From the IMG/VR virus record IMGVR_UViG_3300017991_000029, positions 1-44,238 of that record: 44,238 nucleotides of DNA. One strand, written 5' to 3'. Both the position numbers and the translations under genes were made by a program. Positions 21,408 to 29,257 of the stretch are shown here, one piece after another. The notes under the pieces are model-generated. The model saw only the letters and a list, made by a program, of their open reading frames with translations. It had not been told where the DNA came from and searched no databases. The DNA comes from a virus. Every line of letters starts with the position of its first letter. Position 1 is the stretch's first letter.

Positions 21408-23095
21408 TAATAAGAGAACTGATAACAAAGCTTGGCTACCAATTAGATGAAACTCAGCTGAACAAGTATGCCAATAAGACGAAACAGGTTTCAAAGAACT
21501 TGCGGAACGTAGGCAAGCGGATGTCGCTGTTTGTCACCCTGCCGATCCTTGGCGCTACTGGTGCAATGGTTAAAGCCGCCAGCGAGGCGGAGGAGGTTGG
21601 TAGTAAGTTTTCAGTTGTTTTCAGTAAGATCGAGAATGACGCAAACAAGGCGGCTAAGAATTTACGTAATAATTATGGGCTTGCCTCTTCCAGCGCAAAG
21701 AACCTTCTCGCCAACACTGCAGACCTGTTAACAGGCTTTGAGTTTTCTCAGGAAACAGCCCTTGAGTTATCAGAACAAGTCCAGCAGTTGTCAGTCGATC
21801 TGGCATCTTTCCAGAATGTTCAGGGTGGAGCGGAAGAGGTTAGCAGGAAGTTGACCAAGGGAATGCTCGGAGAGTTTGAAAGCCTGAAACTCCTCGGAGT
21901 GGCTATTAACAAGGACGTTATTGCAGCCGAAAAATTAAAACTCGCTCAAGAGGGCATCACATTTGCATCTGAGCAACAGGCCAAGGCGTATGCGGTTCTC
22001 AGGATCGCTCAGAGGCAGTCGAAGAATGCTATCGGTGATTTTCAGAGAACTCAGGATCAGTTTGCAAATTCATGGCGGGTTATGGTCGAGCGCTTAAAGG
22101 AGGCGGCAATCGGATTTGGAAAGATCCTTCTCCCTGCCGCGACCCGCGTCCTTGTTGTCGTTAAGAATGCAATCAAGTTTGTGGCCGATCTAAGTCCCGG
22201 CATGAAACGGATCATCTTGGTAGTAGTCCTTCTGGTTGCCGCCCTTGGCCCGTTGCTGACGATCGCAGGAGCGATCCTTGCTCTGGTTCCGGCTATCATA
22301 GCAGGGGCAACAGTCGCAGGGGGAGCCATTTCAGCGGCGATCTGGCCGATCACACTGATTACAGCCGCCATTGTTGCGTTAATCGCAGTAGGGGCACTAT
22401 TGATGCAGGACATAGAGACCTGGGCGAAGGGCGGAGACTCACTTCTGGGGCGGTGGCTCGGTAGCTTTCAAAATTTCAAGAACGGTGTAATGGCTATCTG
22501 GAATACGTTGTTGACAGTTGGCCGGTTTGTCTTGAAAACAGCTATCGATCTGGTAATGCCATTTATCAAATCGATCTGGCAGATGTTCAGCGGATTATTT
22601 AAGGTTCTCGGCGGCTTGCTTCAAGTGTTCGGAGGTATCCTTACTCTTAATGTGGAAACGATCGTTGAGGGATTGAAGAACATTTTTAAAGGTCTGCTGG
22701 ATTTTATAATCGGATTTGCAAAAACGCTGTTTCACTGGATCATTTTCCCATTCAGGCAAATGTTTGTTCTGGCTAATAACCTTGCCGAAGCCTTGGGAAC
22801 TGTAACTGGCAAAGCAGGCGGCATCGGCGGAGTTTTAAAGGGTATTGGCAATTTCTTGACAGGCGCAGGAAACATCGGTGCTGGCATTGGTGGCGGAGAA
22901 GTCGCCCTTGCCGGTGCCGGTACTACGAATAATACGACTGTCGGAGGAGCCAAGAGTACCAATATAAGGCAGGGAGATATTACGATCAATGCTCCAAGAG
23001 CAGGGGCATCAGCAGAGGAGATCGCAAATACTGTTGGTATGGAAATTGACAGACGCAATAGACAGGCGCTTGCCGAGGTTCCGGAGGAGGAATAA
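21404..23095 (+). CDS. Tape measure protein, GTG start
   Basis: This 563-residue protein has AAAGGGATTGACAA before GTG 21404. It opens with a helical part (LDETQLNKYANKTKQVSKNLRNVGKRM). A long coiled region follows, then a strongly hydrophobic stretch at about 265-335 (IILVVVLLVAALGPLLTIAG). The C-terminal part is Gly-rich. This is the usual tape-measure plan. At the usual ~0.15 nm per residue the tail would be about 85 nm (inference). No lysozyme or peptidase motif is apparent. Confidence 0.92.
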   Translation: MIIRELITKLGYQLDETQLNKYANKTKQVSKNLRNVGKRMSLFVTLPILGATGAMVKAASEAEEVGSKFSVVFSKIENDANKAAKNLRNNYGLASSSAKNLLANTADLLTGFEFSQETALELSEQVQQLSVDLASFQNVQGGAEEVSRKLTKGMLGEFESLKLLGVAINKDVIAAEKLKLAQEGITFASEQQAKAYAVLRIAQRQSKNAIGDFQRTQDQFANSWRVMVERLKEAAIGFGKILLPAATRVLVVVKNAIKFVADLSPGMKRIILVVVLLVAALGPLLTIAGAILALVPAIIAGATVAGGAISAAIWPITLITAAIVALIAVGALLMQDIETWAKGGDSLLGRWLGSFQNFKNGVMAIWNTLLTVGRFVLKTAIDLVMPFIKSIWQMFSGLFKVLGGLLQVFGGILTLNVETIVEGLKNIFKGLLDFIIGFAKTLFHWIIFPFRQMFVLANNLAEALGTVTGKAGGIGGVLKGIGNFLTGAGNIGAGIGGGEVALAGAGTTNNTTVGGAKSTNIRQGDITINAPRAGASAEEIANTVGMEIDRRNRQALAEVPEEE

Positions 23096-23097
23096 GA

Positions 23098-23715
23098 ATG
23101 CCGACATTAATATTTAAAAAAGAAACTGGCAAGATCGGTGTTATCAAGCTGGATGCGACTTTGAACGAGGATCATGCTTTTACGAGTGAAATCCCTCAAT
23201 ATCCAGTAGAGAGCGGAGCCGACGTCAGCGATCATATAATTCCAAAGCCACGTATGGTAAGTATGAGAGGATTTGTAACAAATTCTCCTATTGTCAACAT
23301 TGAGGCTTCCAATGCCTATAAGGTTGGGAGTGCAATCAACGAGCTTCGGAACATTTACAATAATCGTGAACTTATTACGGTTGTGACTGGTCTTGAGGTC
23401 TATTCAGATGTTGCAATGGAATCTCTCAGCATTCCGGTTGACGGACAGACTGGACAGGCTCTGATCTTTAATGCGACATTCAAGAAGGTCAGGTTTGTTA
23501 CTGCATCAACAGTGATAATTCCAAATGTCAAGCCGATCGTAGAGCGGACAGCCGCCTCAACAGCAAACACAGGGAACCAGCAGACTGAGGACATAGGAGA
23601 CGTGGAGAATCCAGACGCAGAAGGCCCGAAAGAAAAATCATGGCTTGCCAAGGTAATAGACAGATTCAATCAGCATGAAACCGACAAGCTTACCCCGAAA
23701 GGAATTGGCACATGA
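23098..23715 (+). CDS. Baseplate protein with Dit-like N-terminus
   Basis: This 205-residue protein starts with LIFKKETGKIGVIKLDATLNEDHAFTSEIPQYPVE, followed by DVSDHIIPKPRMVSMRGFVTNSP. This matches the Dit-like phage tail domain found after tape-measure genes in small contractile phages. The C-terminal third is a Thr/Glu/Pro-rich linker with a short basic helix. It likely forms part of the central baseplate hub. Confidence 0.82.
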   Translation: MPTLIFKKETGKIGVIKLDATLNEDHAFTSEIPQYPVESGADVSDHIIPKPRMVSMRGFVTNSPIVNIEASNAYKVGSAINELRNIYNNRELITVVTGLEVYSDVAMESLSIPVDGQTGQALIFNATFKKVRFVTASTVIIPNVKPIVERTAASTANTGNQQTEDIGDVENPDAEGPKEKSWLAKVIDRFNQHETDKLTPKGIGT

Positions 23716-24038
23716 GCGTACGAATACCATTAAGGGTGTTTCCGTCTTATACTCAGGTCGTCAATCTGGAGGGCAAGCAGTATAAGTTGAAGGTCGATTA
23801 TAACCAGTCGCATGATTTTTATACGATTGGCTTTTATACGGTCGATGATGTCCCGATAGTGACAGGGATCAAGGTTGTCAGAGATTACAACGTATTGAGG
23901 CCGTATGCAAGTGTGGAGCTTCCACAGGGAATGCTCTTTTTTACCGATCTATCCGGGACGGTTGACCGTATCGGGTATGAGGACGTTGAGAGCCTTGTAG
24001 CAGGGCTTTACTTGACACAAGAGGAATTAAGTGCCTGA
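23712..24038 (+). CDS. Baseplate plug-like protein (Pam3 gp18 type)
   Basis: This 108-residue, wholly beta-rich protein contains KQYKLKVDYNQSHDFYTIGFYTVDDVPIVTGIKVVRDYNVL and LPQGMLFFTDLSG. That matches the small plug proteins found between Dit-like and hub genes in this phage group. It overlaps the previous stop by 4 bases and the next start by 8. It should sit at the centre of the baseplate. Confidence 0.8.
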   Translation: MSVRIPLRVFPSYTQVVNLEGKQYKLKVDYNQSHDFYTIGFYTVDDVPIVTGIKVVRDYNVLRPYASVELPQGMLFFTDLSGTVDRIGYEDVESLVAGLYLTQEELSA

Positions 24039-24909
24039 ACTTTTAAAAGATCGAATGATTAAAGTCAGTGTCGGCAAATCTGGCAGTCTTGACGGTGTTG
24101 GTTTTTCTCAGAGCCGGGTCACATTCAATGTGGTCAAGACATCTGACAAGACTCCAAACAGCGGAGAGGTTGTCATTTACAACTTGTCGAGAGAGACCAG
24201 AGAGAAGATAAGTGATCTTGATAATATCATTGTGATAGAAGCAGGGTATAGAGAAGCTGACGGCTTGAAAACTTTGTTTGCTGGCGATCTGACAGAGATC
24301 GGAGAGCCGAACATTGGAGAGCCGGACGTAGGACTGAAGCTTGTTGCGGGATCAGGGATTGACGTTCAGAGAAAAGCTATTGTGTCTCTTTCGTTCAAGG
24401 GTAAGACCAGTGCCAGATCGGTATTAAATCAGGTAATCTCAGAATATGGCAAGCTGAATATAGATCGAGGAATAATAACGGATGATATTCCTAATCGGTT
24501 CTATGACAATGGCTTTGCGTTTGTCGGGACGATCAACAGAGTGCTTAATTCTGTGACTAAGTATCTGGGCTTAGACTGGACGGTTGAAGATCAGAGCCTT
24601 AAAATTGTTCCTGCCGGCAGTGACGACGGAACCGAGGCAGTTTTCCTATCTGCCGAAACAGGCATGATCGGCATTCCAGAGAGGATTCAGCTTTCCAAGG
24701 ATAAGGCCAAGAAATCAGATGCGGCTCCGGGCTGGAAGGTCAAGTCGTTTTTAAATCCGACAGTTCAGCCAAGAGGTAGAATAAGGCTCAAGTCGCCGAT
24801 CAGGAACATAGACGGCATATTCAGGGTAGATCGCGTGGAGCACGTAGGAGACAATTACGGCGGTGACTATATGTCAACAATAGAATGCGAGTTAATTAAG
24901 AATGTCTGA
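24031..24909 (+). CDS. Baseplate hub protein, GTG start
   Basis: This 292-residue protein starts at GTG 24031 after GAGGAA. Its pattern is that of gp27/gpD-like hub proteins: RVTFNVVKTSDKTPNSGEVVIYNLSRETREKI, then LFAGDLTEI, then TSARSVLNQVISEYG and NRVLNSVTKYLGLDW, with RIRLKSPIRNIDGIFRV at the end. A hub trimer carries the spike. Its position directly before the spike gene agrees. Confidence 0.85.
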   Translation: MPELLKDRMIKVSVGKSGSLDGVGFSQSRVTFNVVKTSDKTPNSGEVVIYNLSRETREKISDLDNIIVIEAGYREADGLKTLFAGDLTEIGEPNIGEPDVGLKLVAGSGIDVQRKAIVSLSFKGKTSARSVLNQVISEYGKLNIDRGIITDDIPNRFYDNGFAFVGTINRVLNSVTKYLGLDWTVEDQSLKIVPAGSDDGTEAVFLSAETGMIGIPERIQLSKDKAKKSDAAPGWKVKSFLNPTVQPRGRIRLKSPIRNIDGIFRVDRVEHVGDNYGGDYMSTIECELIKNV

Positions 24910-25522
24910 CCAGACCGAATTAATTAATCGATTGATCGAAAACCGGCTGTCCGATATTCATACAGCTATTCCGGGAAGGATAGAGAAGTATGACTATAAG
25001 AAGCAGGAGGCGGAAGTAACCCCGACAATAAAGAGGCGTTATGCAAATGGAGATGTTAAGGAGTTGCCTCGCCTGTCTGGCGTACCTGTTCAGTTCCCTG
25101 CCTGTAAAGACGGTAGCCTGACATTTCCAGTCAAGAAGGGTGACCCGGTATTAATAGTGTTTTCTGAGAGGGCAATAGAAACATGGCTTTCAAAAGGCAA
25201 GGTTTCAGCGCCTGATGATCCGAGGAAATTCAGCCTCACTGATGCGATCGCAATTCCGGGGCTGATCCCTTTTTCACAAGGTGGGCTTGCAACAGACAAT
25301 ACGAGCGTTCAGCTGAACTATGGAACCATGCGGTTGAGAATGGAGAAAAGGAAAGTCGCCCTGGGTAATGATATAGCGGAAGTCCTCCAGACGATCTCAG
25401 ATACGTTACAGGCTCTTACTACAACGACCGTTGCAACTGCATTGGGGCCTCAGCCGCTTTCGTCTGCCGCTGTGTTGGCTCAGCTTAAAATTAAGATCGA
25501 TTTAATCAAGGGCGATTTATGA
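24902..25522 (+). CDS. Baseplate spike (gp138-N/gpV-like)
   Basis: This 206-residue protein has IHTAIPGRIEKYDYKKQEAEVTP at about 16-38 (an OB-fold). PVQFPACKDGSLTFPVKKGDPVLIVFSERAIE and LTDAIAIPGL are also typical of the Gp138 N-terminal domain family. The C-terminal part (TSVQLNYGTMRLRMEKRKVALGN) would form the beta-helical needle. It is the membrane-piercing spike at the tube tip. Confidence 0.88.
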   Translation: MSDQTELINRLIENRLSDIHTAIPGRIEKYDYKKQEAEVTPTIKRRYANGDVKELPRLSGVPVQFPACKDGSLTFPVKKGDPVLIVFSERAIETWLSKGKVSAPDDPRKFSLTDAIAIPGLIPFSQGGLATDNTSVQLNYGTMRLRMEKRKVALGNDIAEVLQTISDTLQALTTTTVATALGPQPLSSAAVLAQLKIKIDLIKGDL

Positions 25523-25785
25523 GTTTAAGTGCAACAGCAACCAAACAGAAGCTGGTGGCCTTAATCAAAGAGAAGATCGAGGCGGCGTCCTCTGTTCAAG
25601 TAGACGACACTGATCCGAGTTACAATGCTTTCTGTGACGGCGTGGCTGAATCGATAATTGAATCAATTTTATCTGGAGGAGACAGTTTTCTGGAAGTCAG
25701 CATTCCTGCTGGCGAGGTGGTTGTTGACGTTGTAGGCGGTTCTCCTGTTTTTAATTCTTCTCCTATTTCTTGTACGGTGGCGTGA
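25519..25785 (+). CDS. Small baseplate-region protein
   Basis: This 88-residue protein lies between spike and wedge genes and overlaps the spike stop (ATGA). It has a helical N-terminus (TKQKLVALIKEKIEAA) and a hydrophobic, Val/Gly-rich C-terminus (LEVSIPAGEVVVDVVGGSPVF). It could form the spike tip or fill a baseplate gap. No family recognised. Confidence 0.7.
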   Translation: MSLSATATKQKLVALIKEKIEAASSVQVDDTDPSYNAFCDGVAESIIESILSGGDSFLEVSIPAGEVVVDVVGGSPVFNSSPISCTVA

Positions 25786-25786
25786 T

Positions 25787-26146
25787 ATGCAGGACATAAA
25801 ACTTGACAAAACTACCCATGATGTCATTTTTGAAAATGGCGATCTGGTATTAATAAGCGGTCTGGACAGAGTTGAACAGCAAATTAAAATCCGGCTGTTA
25901 TTCTTTTACGGAGAGTGGTTTTTGAACAGCACTTTCGGAGTCCGCTATTATGAAGATGTCCTTGTCGGCAATCCGAATTTTGACCAGATCGAAGATATGT
26001 TAAAGGCGGAAATAGCCGATGTTGACAGCGTGAATGAGATAACAGAATTTTCAAGCAATTTTATCAGTTCTTCAAGACAGCTCAATGTAGAGTTTACCGT
26101 TAATACGGATTTCGGCACTCTTGAAGGATCGGAGGTATTAATATGA
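25787..26146 (+). CDS. Baseplate wedge protein, gp25/GPW-like
   Basis: This 119-residue protein has LDRVEQQIKIRLLFFYGEWFLNSTFGVRYYEDVL at about 25-58, followed by IEDMLKAEIADVDSVNEI. This is the GPW/gp25 (DUF2634-like) wedge pattern, including the conserved EWF and the helix leading to the sheath-initiating part. It connects wedge and sheath and precedes baseplate J as usual. Confidence 0.88.
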   Translation: MQDIKLDKTTHDVIFENGDLVLISGLDRVEQQIKIRLLFFYGEWFLNSTFGVRYYEDVLVGNPNFDQIEDMLKAEIADVDSVNEITEFSSNFISSSRQLNVEFTVNTDFGTLEGSEVLI

Positions 26147-27876
26147 GCGGCCTTAGTGAAACAGGTTTTGAGATAAAGAGGCTCGATCAGATTCAGTCTG
26201 CCATTGAGAACGGCCTTATTAACAAGCTTGGAACTCTTAATACAAATCCGGATTCTACGATCAGTCAGATCATTGGAATTATAGCGTATCAGCTTGCCTT
26301 AATCTGGGAAGAGCAACAGAACACGTATTTGAATACCTATCCGTCCAGCGCCAGCGGCGTATCTCTTGAGCGTGTCGCTGAATATATCGGTATCACAAGA
26401 TTACAGCCGACAGCCAGCACAGGGACTATTCAGCTTATGGCTGAATACTCGGACGCTCCTCTTGTGATCCTTGACGGCAAGCAGGCCAGTTCATCCAGCA
26501 ATGGAGAAGTGTTTGAATTGGTGGCGGATGCTACAATTCAGAAGTCTGCCGTTCAGAGATCACAATTTTTCCTTGAGGCTCCAACTCCGGGGCAGACATT
26601 CTCAATATTCATAAATTCGACCGAGTATGATATAACCGCTCTGTCAAGTGATGTTGAGGCAGTCGCAGAGCAGTTAAGGGACGAGATCAATACCGCTCAG
26701 AACAATGTAACAGCGGTTTCCAATCCGGAAGGTGAGGAGGGGTCAATAATCCTTACTGTCAATGATCTGTCAAGTACGTATTCTACGGATTATGGAGATC
26801 GCGTTGAGGACAGCGATATGAGGCTTTGGAGTCCGGGAACGGTTGTCAGCTTAAATCTGGGGCAGATCGTTGCTCCGGTTTATACGATCGATACGATCGA
26901 AACTCCTGTAAGCGGCTGGCAGGAAGTAACCAATTTGGCGGCTGTTACTCCGGGAAGGGCTCTTGAGACGGATGCAGAACTAAGGTCGAGAATGATTGAT
27001 TCTGTATATTCCGGCAACTCCACGCCGGATGCGATCCGGACGAAGGTTCTCAATGATGTTCCGGGTGTTACGGATGTTGTCGTTATCGAGAATGAATCGA
27101 ATACACGGATCTCAAGGCTGACATTCGATATTAATTTTGTGACCGGAAACAATATCGATATGGATGTCAACGGAGCGGCGATCACAACGGTTCCGTATAA
27201 CACAAGTCAAGCCCAGACAATGACTGATCTGGCTGATGAACTGTTAAATGATTCTGAGATATATGCAGTCAACATCGATCCGGAAGATACCAGAACTCTG
27301 GAGATTTACGCAGAAACGATCGTTATTGAAAATATCGTAGTGTCCGGAGGGGCTAATCAGGCGGACGGCAGATTTCTTCCGGGTGTTCCCGGTAAGGCAT
27401 TTGAAACAGTAGTGCAGGGAGCAACAGGACAGTATCAGGCCGTTGCCAATCGCATATTTGAAGTGAAACCGGCAGGCATACAGGCTTTCGGTGCTATCAA
27501 TGAGACTGTGACCGACAGCCAGGGCATAACTCATAACATTGGATTCAGCGAGCCGATAGATATTTATTCATGGGTGACTGTCAATATAACCAAGTATTCC
27601 GAGGAGGACTTTCCGAATGACGGTGTTGATCTTATCAAGCAGGCGATTGTAGATTATGGTTCAACTCTGGGGCTGAATAACGATCTTTTATATCAGCGGT
27701 TCATAGGCCATGTTTTTACAGTGCCGGGGATCGCAACGGTACAGATCAAGCTCTATACAACAACCAATGCTGGTAAGACTCCTGATCCTGCTGATTATGC
27801 ACAGGAGAATCGGGCGATTGGTGCGACAGAGCTTCCGCTGTTCGATGTTGCAAGAGTTATTGTAAACGAATTATAA
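26143..27876 (+). CDS. Baseplate J-like wedge protein with inserted repeat domain
   Basis: This 577-residue protein has TLNTNPDSTISQIIGIIAYQLALIWEEQQ near the start. AVTPGRALETDAELRSRMIDSVYSGNSTPDAIRTKVLNDVPGVTDVVVIENES at about 268-320 is the baseplate J core. Residues about 324-410 (TFDINFVTGNNIDMDVN to VVSGGANQADG) are an insertion related to the domain in the decoration and sheath proteins. The J core resumes at VPGKAFETVVQGATG. Residues about 145-215 form another beta domain (FSIFINSTEYDITALSSDVEAVAEQL) of similar topology but lower similarity. Confidence 0.9.
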   Translation: MSGLSETGFEIKRLDQIQSAIENGLINKLGTLNTNPDSTISQIIGIIAYQLALIWEEQQNTYLNTYPSSASGVSLERVAEYIGITRLQPTASTGTIQLMAEYSDAPLVILDGKQASSSSNGEVFELVADATIQKSAVQRSQFFLEAPTPGQTFSIFINSTEYDITALSSDVEAVAEQLRDEINTAQNNVTAVSNPEGEEGSIILTVNDLSSTYSTDYGDRVEDSDMRLWSPGTVVSLNLGQIVAPVYTIDTIETPVSGWQEVTNLAAVTPGRALETDAELRSRMIDSVYSGNSTPDAIRTKVLNDVPGVTDVVVIENESNTRISRLTFDINFVTGNNIDMDVNGAAITTVPYNTSQAQTMTDLADELLNDSEIYAVNIDPEDTRTLEIYAETIVIENIVVSGGANQADGRFLPGVPGKAFETVVQGATGQYQAVANRIFEVKPAGIQAFGAINETVTDSQGITHNIGFSEPIDIYSWVTVNITKYSEEDFPNDGVDLIKQAIVDYGSTLGLNNDLLYQRFIGHVFTVPGIATVQIKLYTTTNAGKTPDPADYAQENRAIGATELPLFDVARVIVNEL

Positions 27877-27889
27877 GGGGTAAATAAAT

Positions 27890-29239
27890 ATGGCATTTCC
27901 AAACGGTTGGAATAGAAAGACAATGCGCTTTGCTAATACTGAAGATGTCTTTTATACTGGTTTAAGCGGCGAGGTCGAGGTGCTTTTGACGGCGGATAAT
28001 TTGCCCTCAGAGATGTTTGACGCCGACGGCTCGTATCCGGCAAAAAGTGACGGTGGAGATATTCGCATAAGTAAAGACGCTGATGGAAGCACTCAGCTTG
28101 CTTGCGAGATTGTCAATTTTACGATAGACAACAACCCGGCTAATGGTCGGGCTGAAATATGGGTTAAACTTCCGGACGGTTTGGCTTCCGTGAATGATTC
28201 GGGAACAACGTCGTCAACATCTTCAGGTAAACTGATTGATAGTTCTCAAAATTTTACAAGTACGGTAAGCGCAGGGGACGTAGTGTATAATACTACTGAC
28301 GAGACTTTCGCCCTCGTCATAAGTGTTGACAGCGATACACAACTTACGCTCGACACGAATATTATGGCTTCCGGCGAAACATATAAAATCTATGATGAAG
28401 ATAATAAATTTTATGTGTGGTACAATAATTCATCGGCAAGTATGCCATCAGTTTCAGACACATACGGCAGGAATGCTGTATGGACGGACTTCAAGGCTGT
28501 TTGGCACATGAATGAAAACAACGCCGACCAGACTGATTCGACAGGCAATGGGCATACGGCTTCCAGAAATGGGACTCCGGCAAGATTTGACGCAAAATTT
28601 TCCGGCGGGTATTGTCAAGGCTTTGACGGCACATCCGAATGGTTTGAAGTTTCAGACCATGCAGATTTTGATGCGAACCAAGATAATACGATAATGTGCT
28701 GGGCAAAGTCAGGCGATTACGGCGGTGAATGGCGTGGTGTCGTAACTAAAAATCGTGACCAGTCTGACGTTGCTGAACGGGTTGGAATCTGGAGAAACAA
28801 CGCAAATCCGGGCTTATTTGATATAAGGGCTGGGAATCAAACAGGTGACGGTTCAACCTTTACGCAAAATGCGTGGATAAGTCTTTTATTTCGGTGGCAA
28901 TATAACAATCAAGCATTCACCGGCTATTTTAATAATGGTAGTAGTGCGAACGCAAGCGGAACAACGCAAGTGAATGAGCCGAAAGATGGTTCGGGAAATG
29001 TCGCTATCGGTCGCGCTTTGGGTGTGTCTGAATACTTTGACGGCTGGATTGATGAGGTGAGGTGGACAAACGACTATCGGGGCTTATGGAAAACATCAGT
29101 CGATTATCACACGTTTAACAATCCGGCGAATTTTGTCAAAGGTACTGCTCCGGAAGAAGGTGGTGGCGACGTCTCTGTTTTATTAGAAAAAGCACTTCAC
29201 CGCGGTATTCATAAGGGAATTCATAAGGGTATATCATAA
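27890..29239 (+). CDS. Receptor-binding/tail fibre protein with DUF2341-like and LamG-like domains
   Basis: This 449-residue protein has a DUF2341-like domain (NGWNRKTMRFAN to YVWYNNSSASMPS) interrupted by a ~60-residue beta module (GKLIDSSQNFTSTVSAGDVV, then DSDTQLTLDTNI). A concanavalin/LamG domain follows from about 200 (WHMNENNADQTDSTGNGHTA, YCQGFDGTSEWFEV, GYFNNGSSA, FDGWIDEVRW). LamG folds bind sugars, so this is a candidate receptor binder. The C-terminus ends in HRGIHKGIHKGIS. The gene has no GATC site, unlike its upstream neighbours. Confidence 0.8.
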   Translation: MAFPNGWNRKTMRFANTEDVFYTGLSGEVEVLLTADNLPSEMFDADGSYPAKSDGGDIRISKDADGSTQLACEIVNFTIDNNPANGRAEIWVKLPDGLASVNDSGTTSSTSSGKLIDSSQNFTSTVSAGDVVYNTTDETFALVISVDSDTQLTLDTNIMASGETYKIYDEDNKFYVWYNNSSASMPSVSDTYGRNAVWTDFKAVWHMNENNADQTDSTGNGHTASRNGTPARFDAKFSGGYCQGFDGTSEWFEVSDHADFDANQDNTIMCWAKSGDYGGEWRGVVTKNRDQSDVAERVGIWRNNANPGLFDIRAGNQTGDGSTFTQNAWISLLFRWQYNNQAFTGYFNNGSSANASGTTQVNEPKDGSGNVAIGRALGVSEYFDGWIDEVRWTNDYRGLWKTSVDYHTFNNPANFVKGTAPEEGGGDVSVLLEKALHRGIHKGIHKGIS

Positions 29240-29257
29240 AATCTAAGGAGGGCAAAA

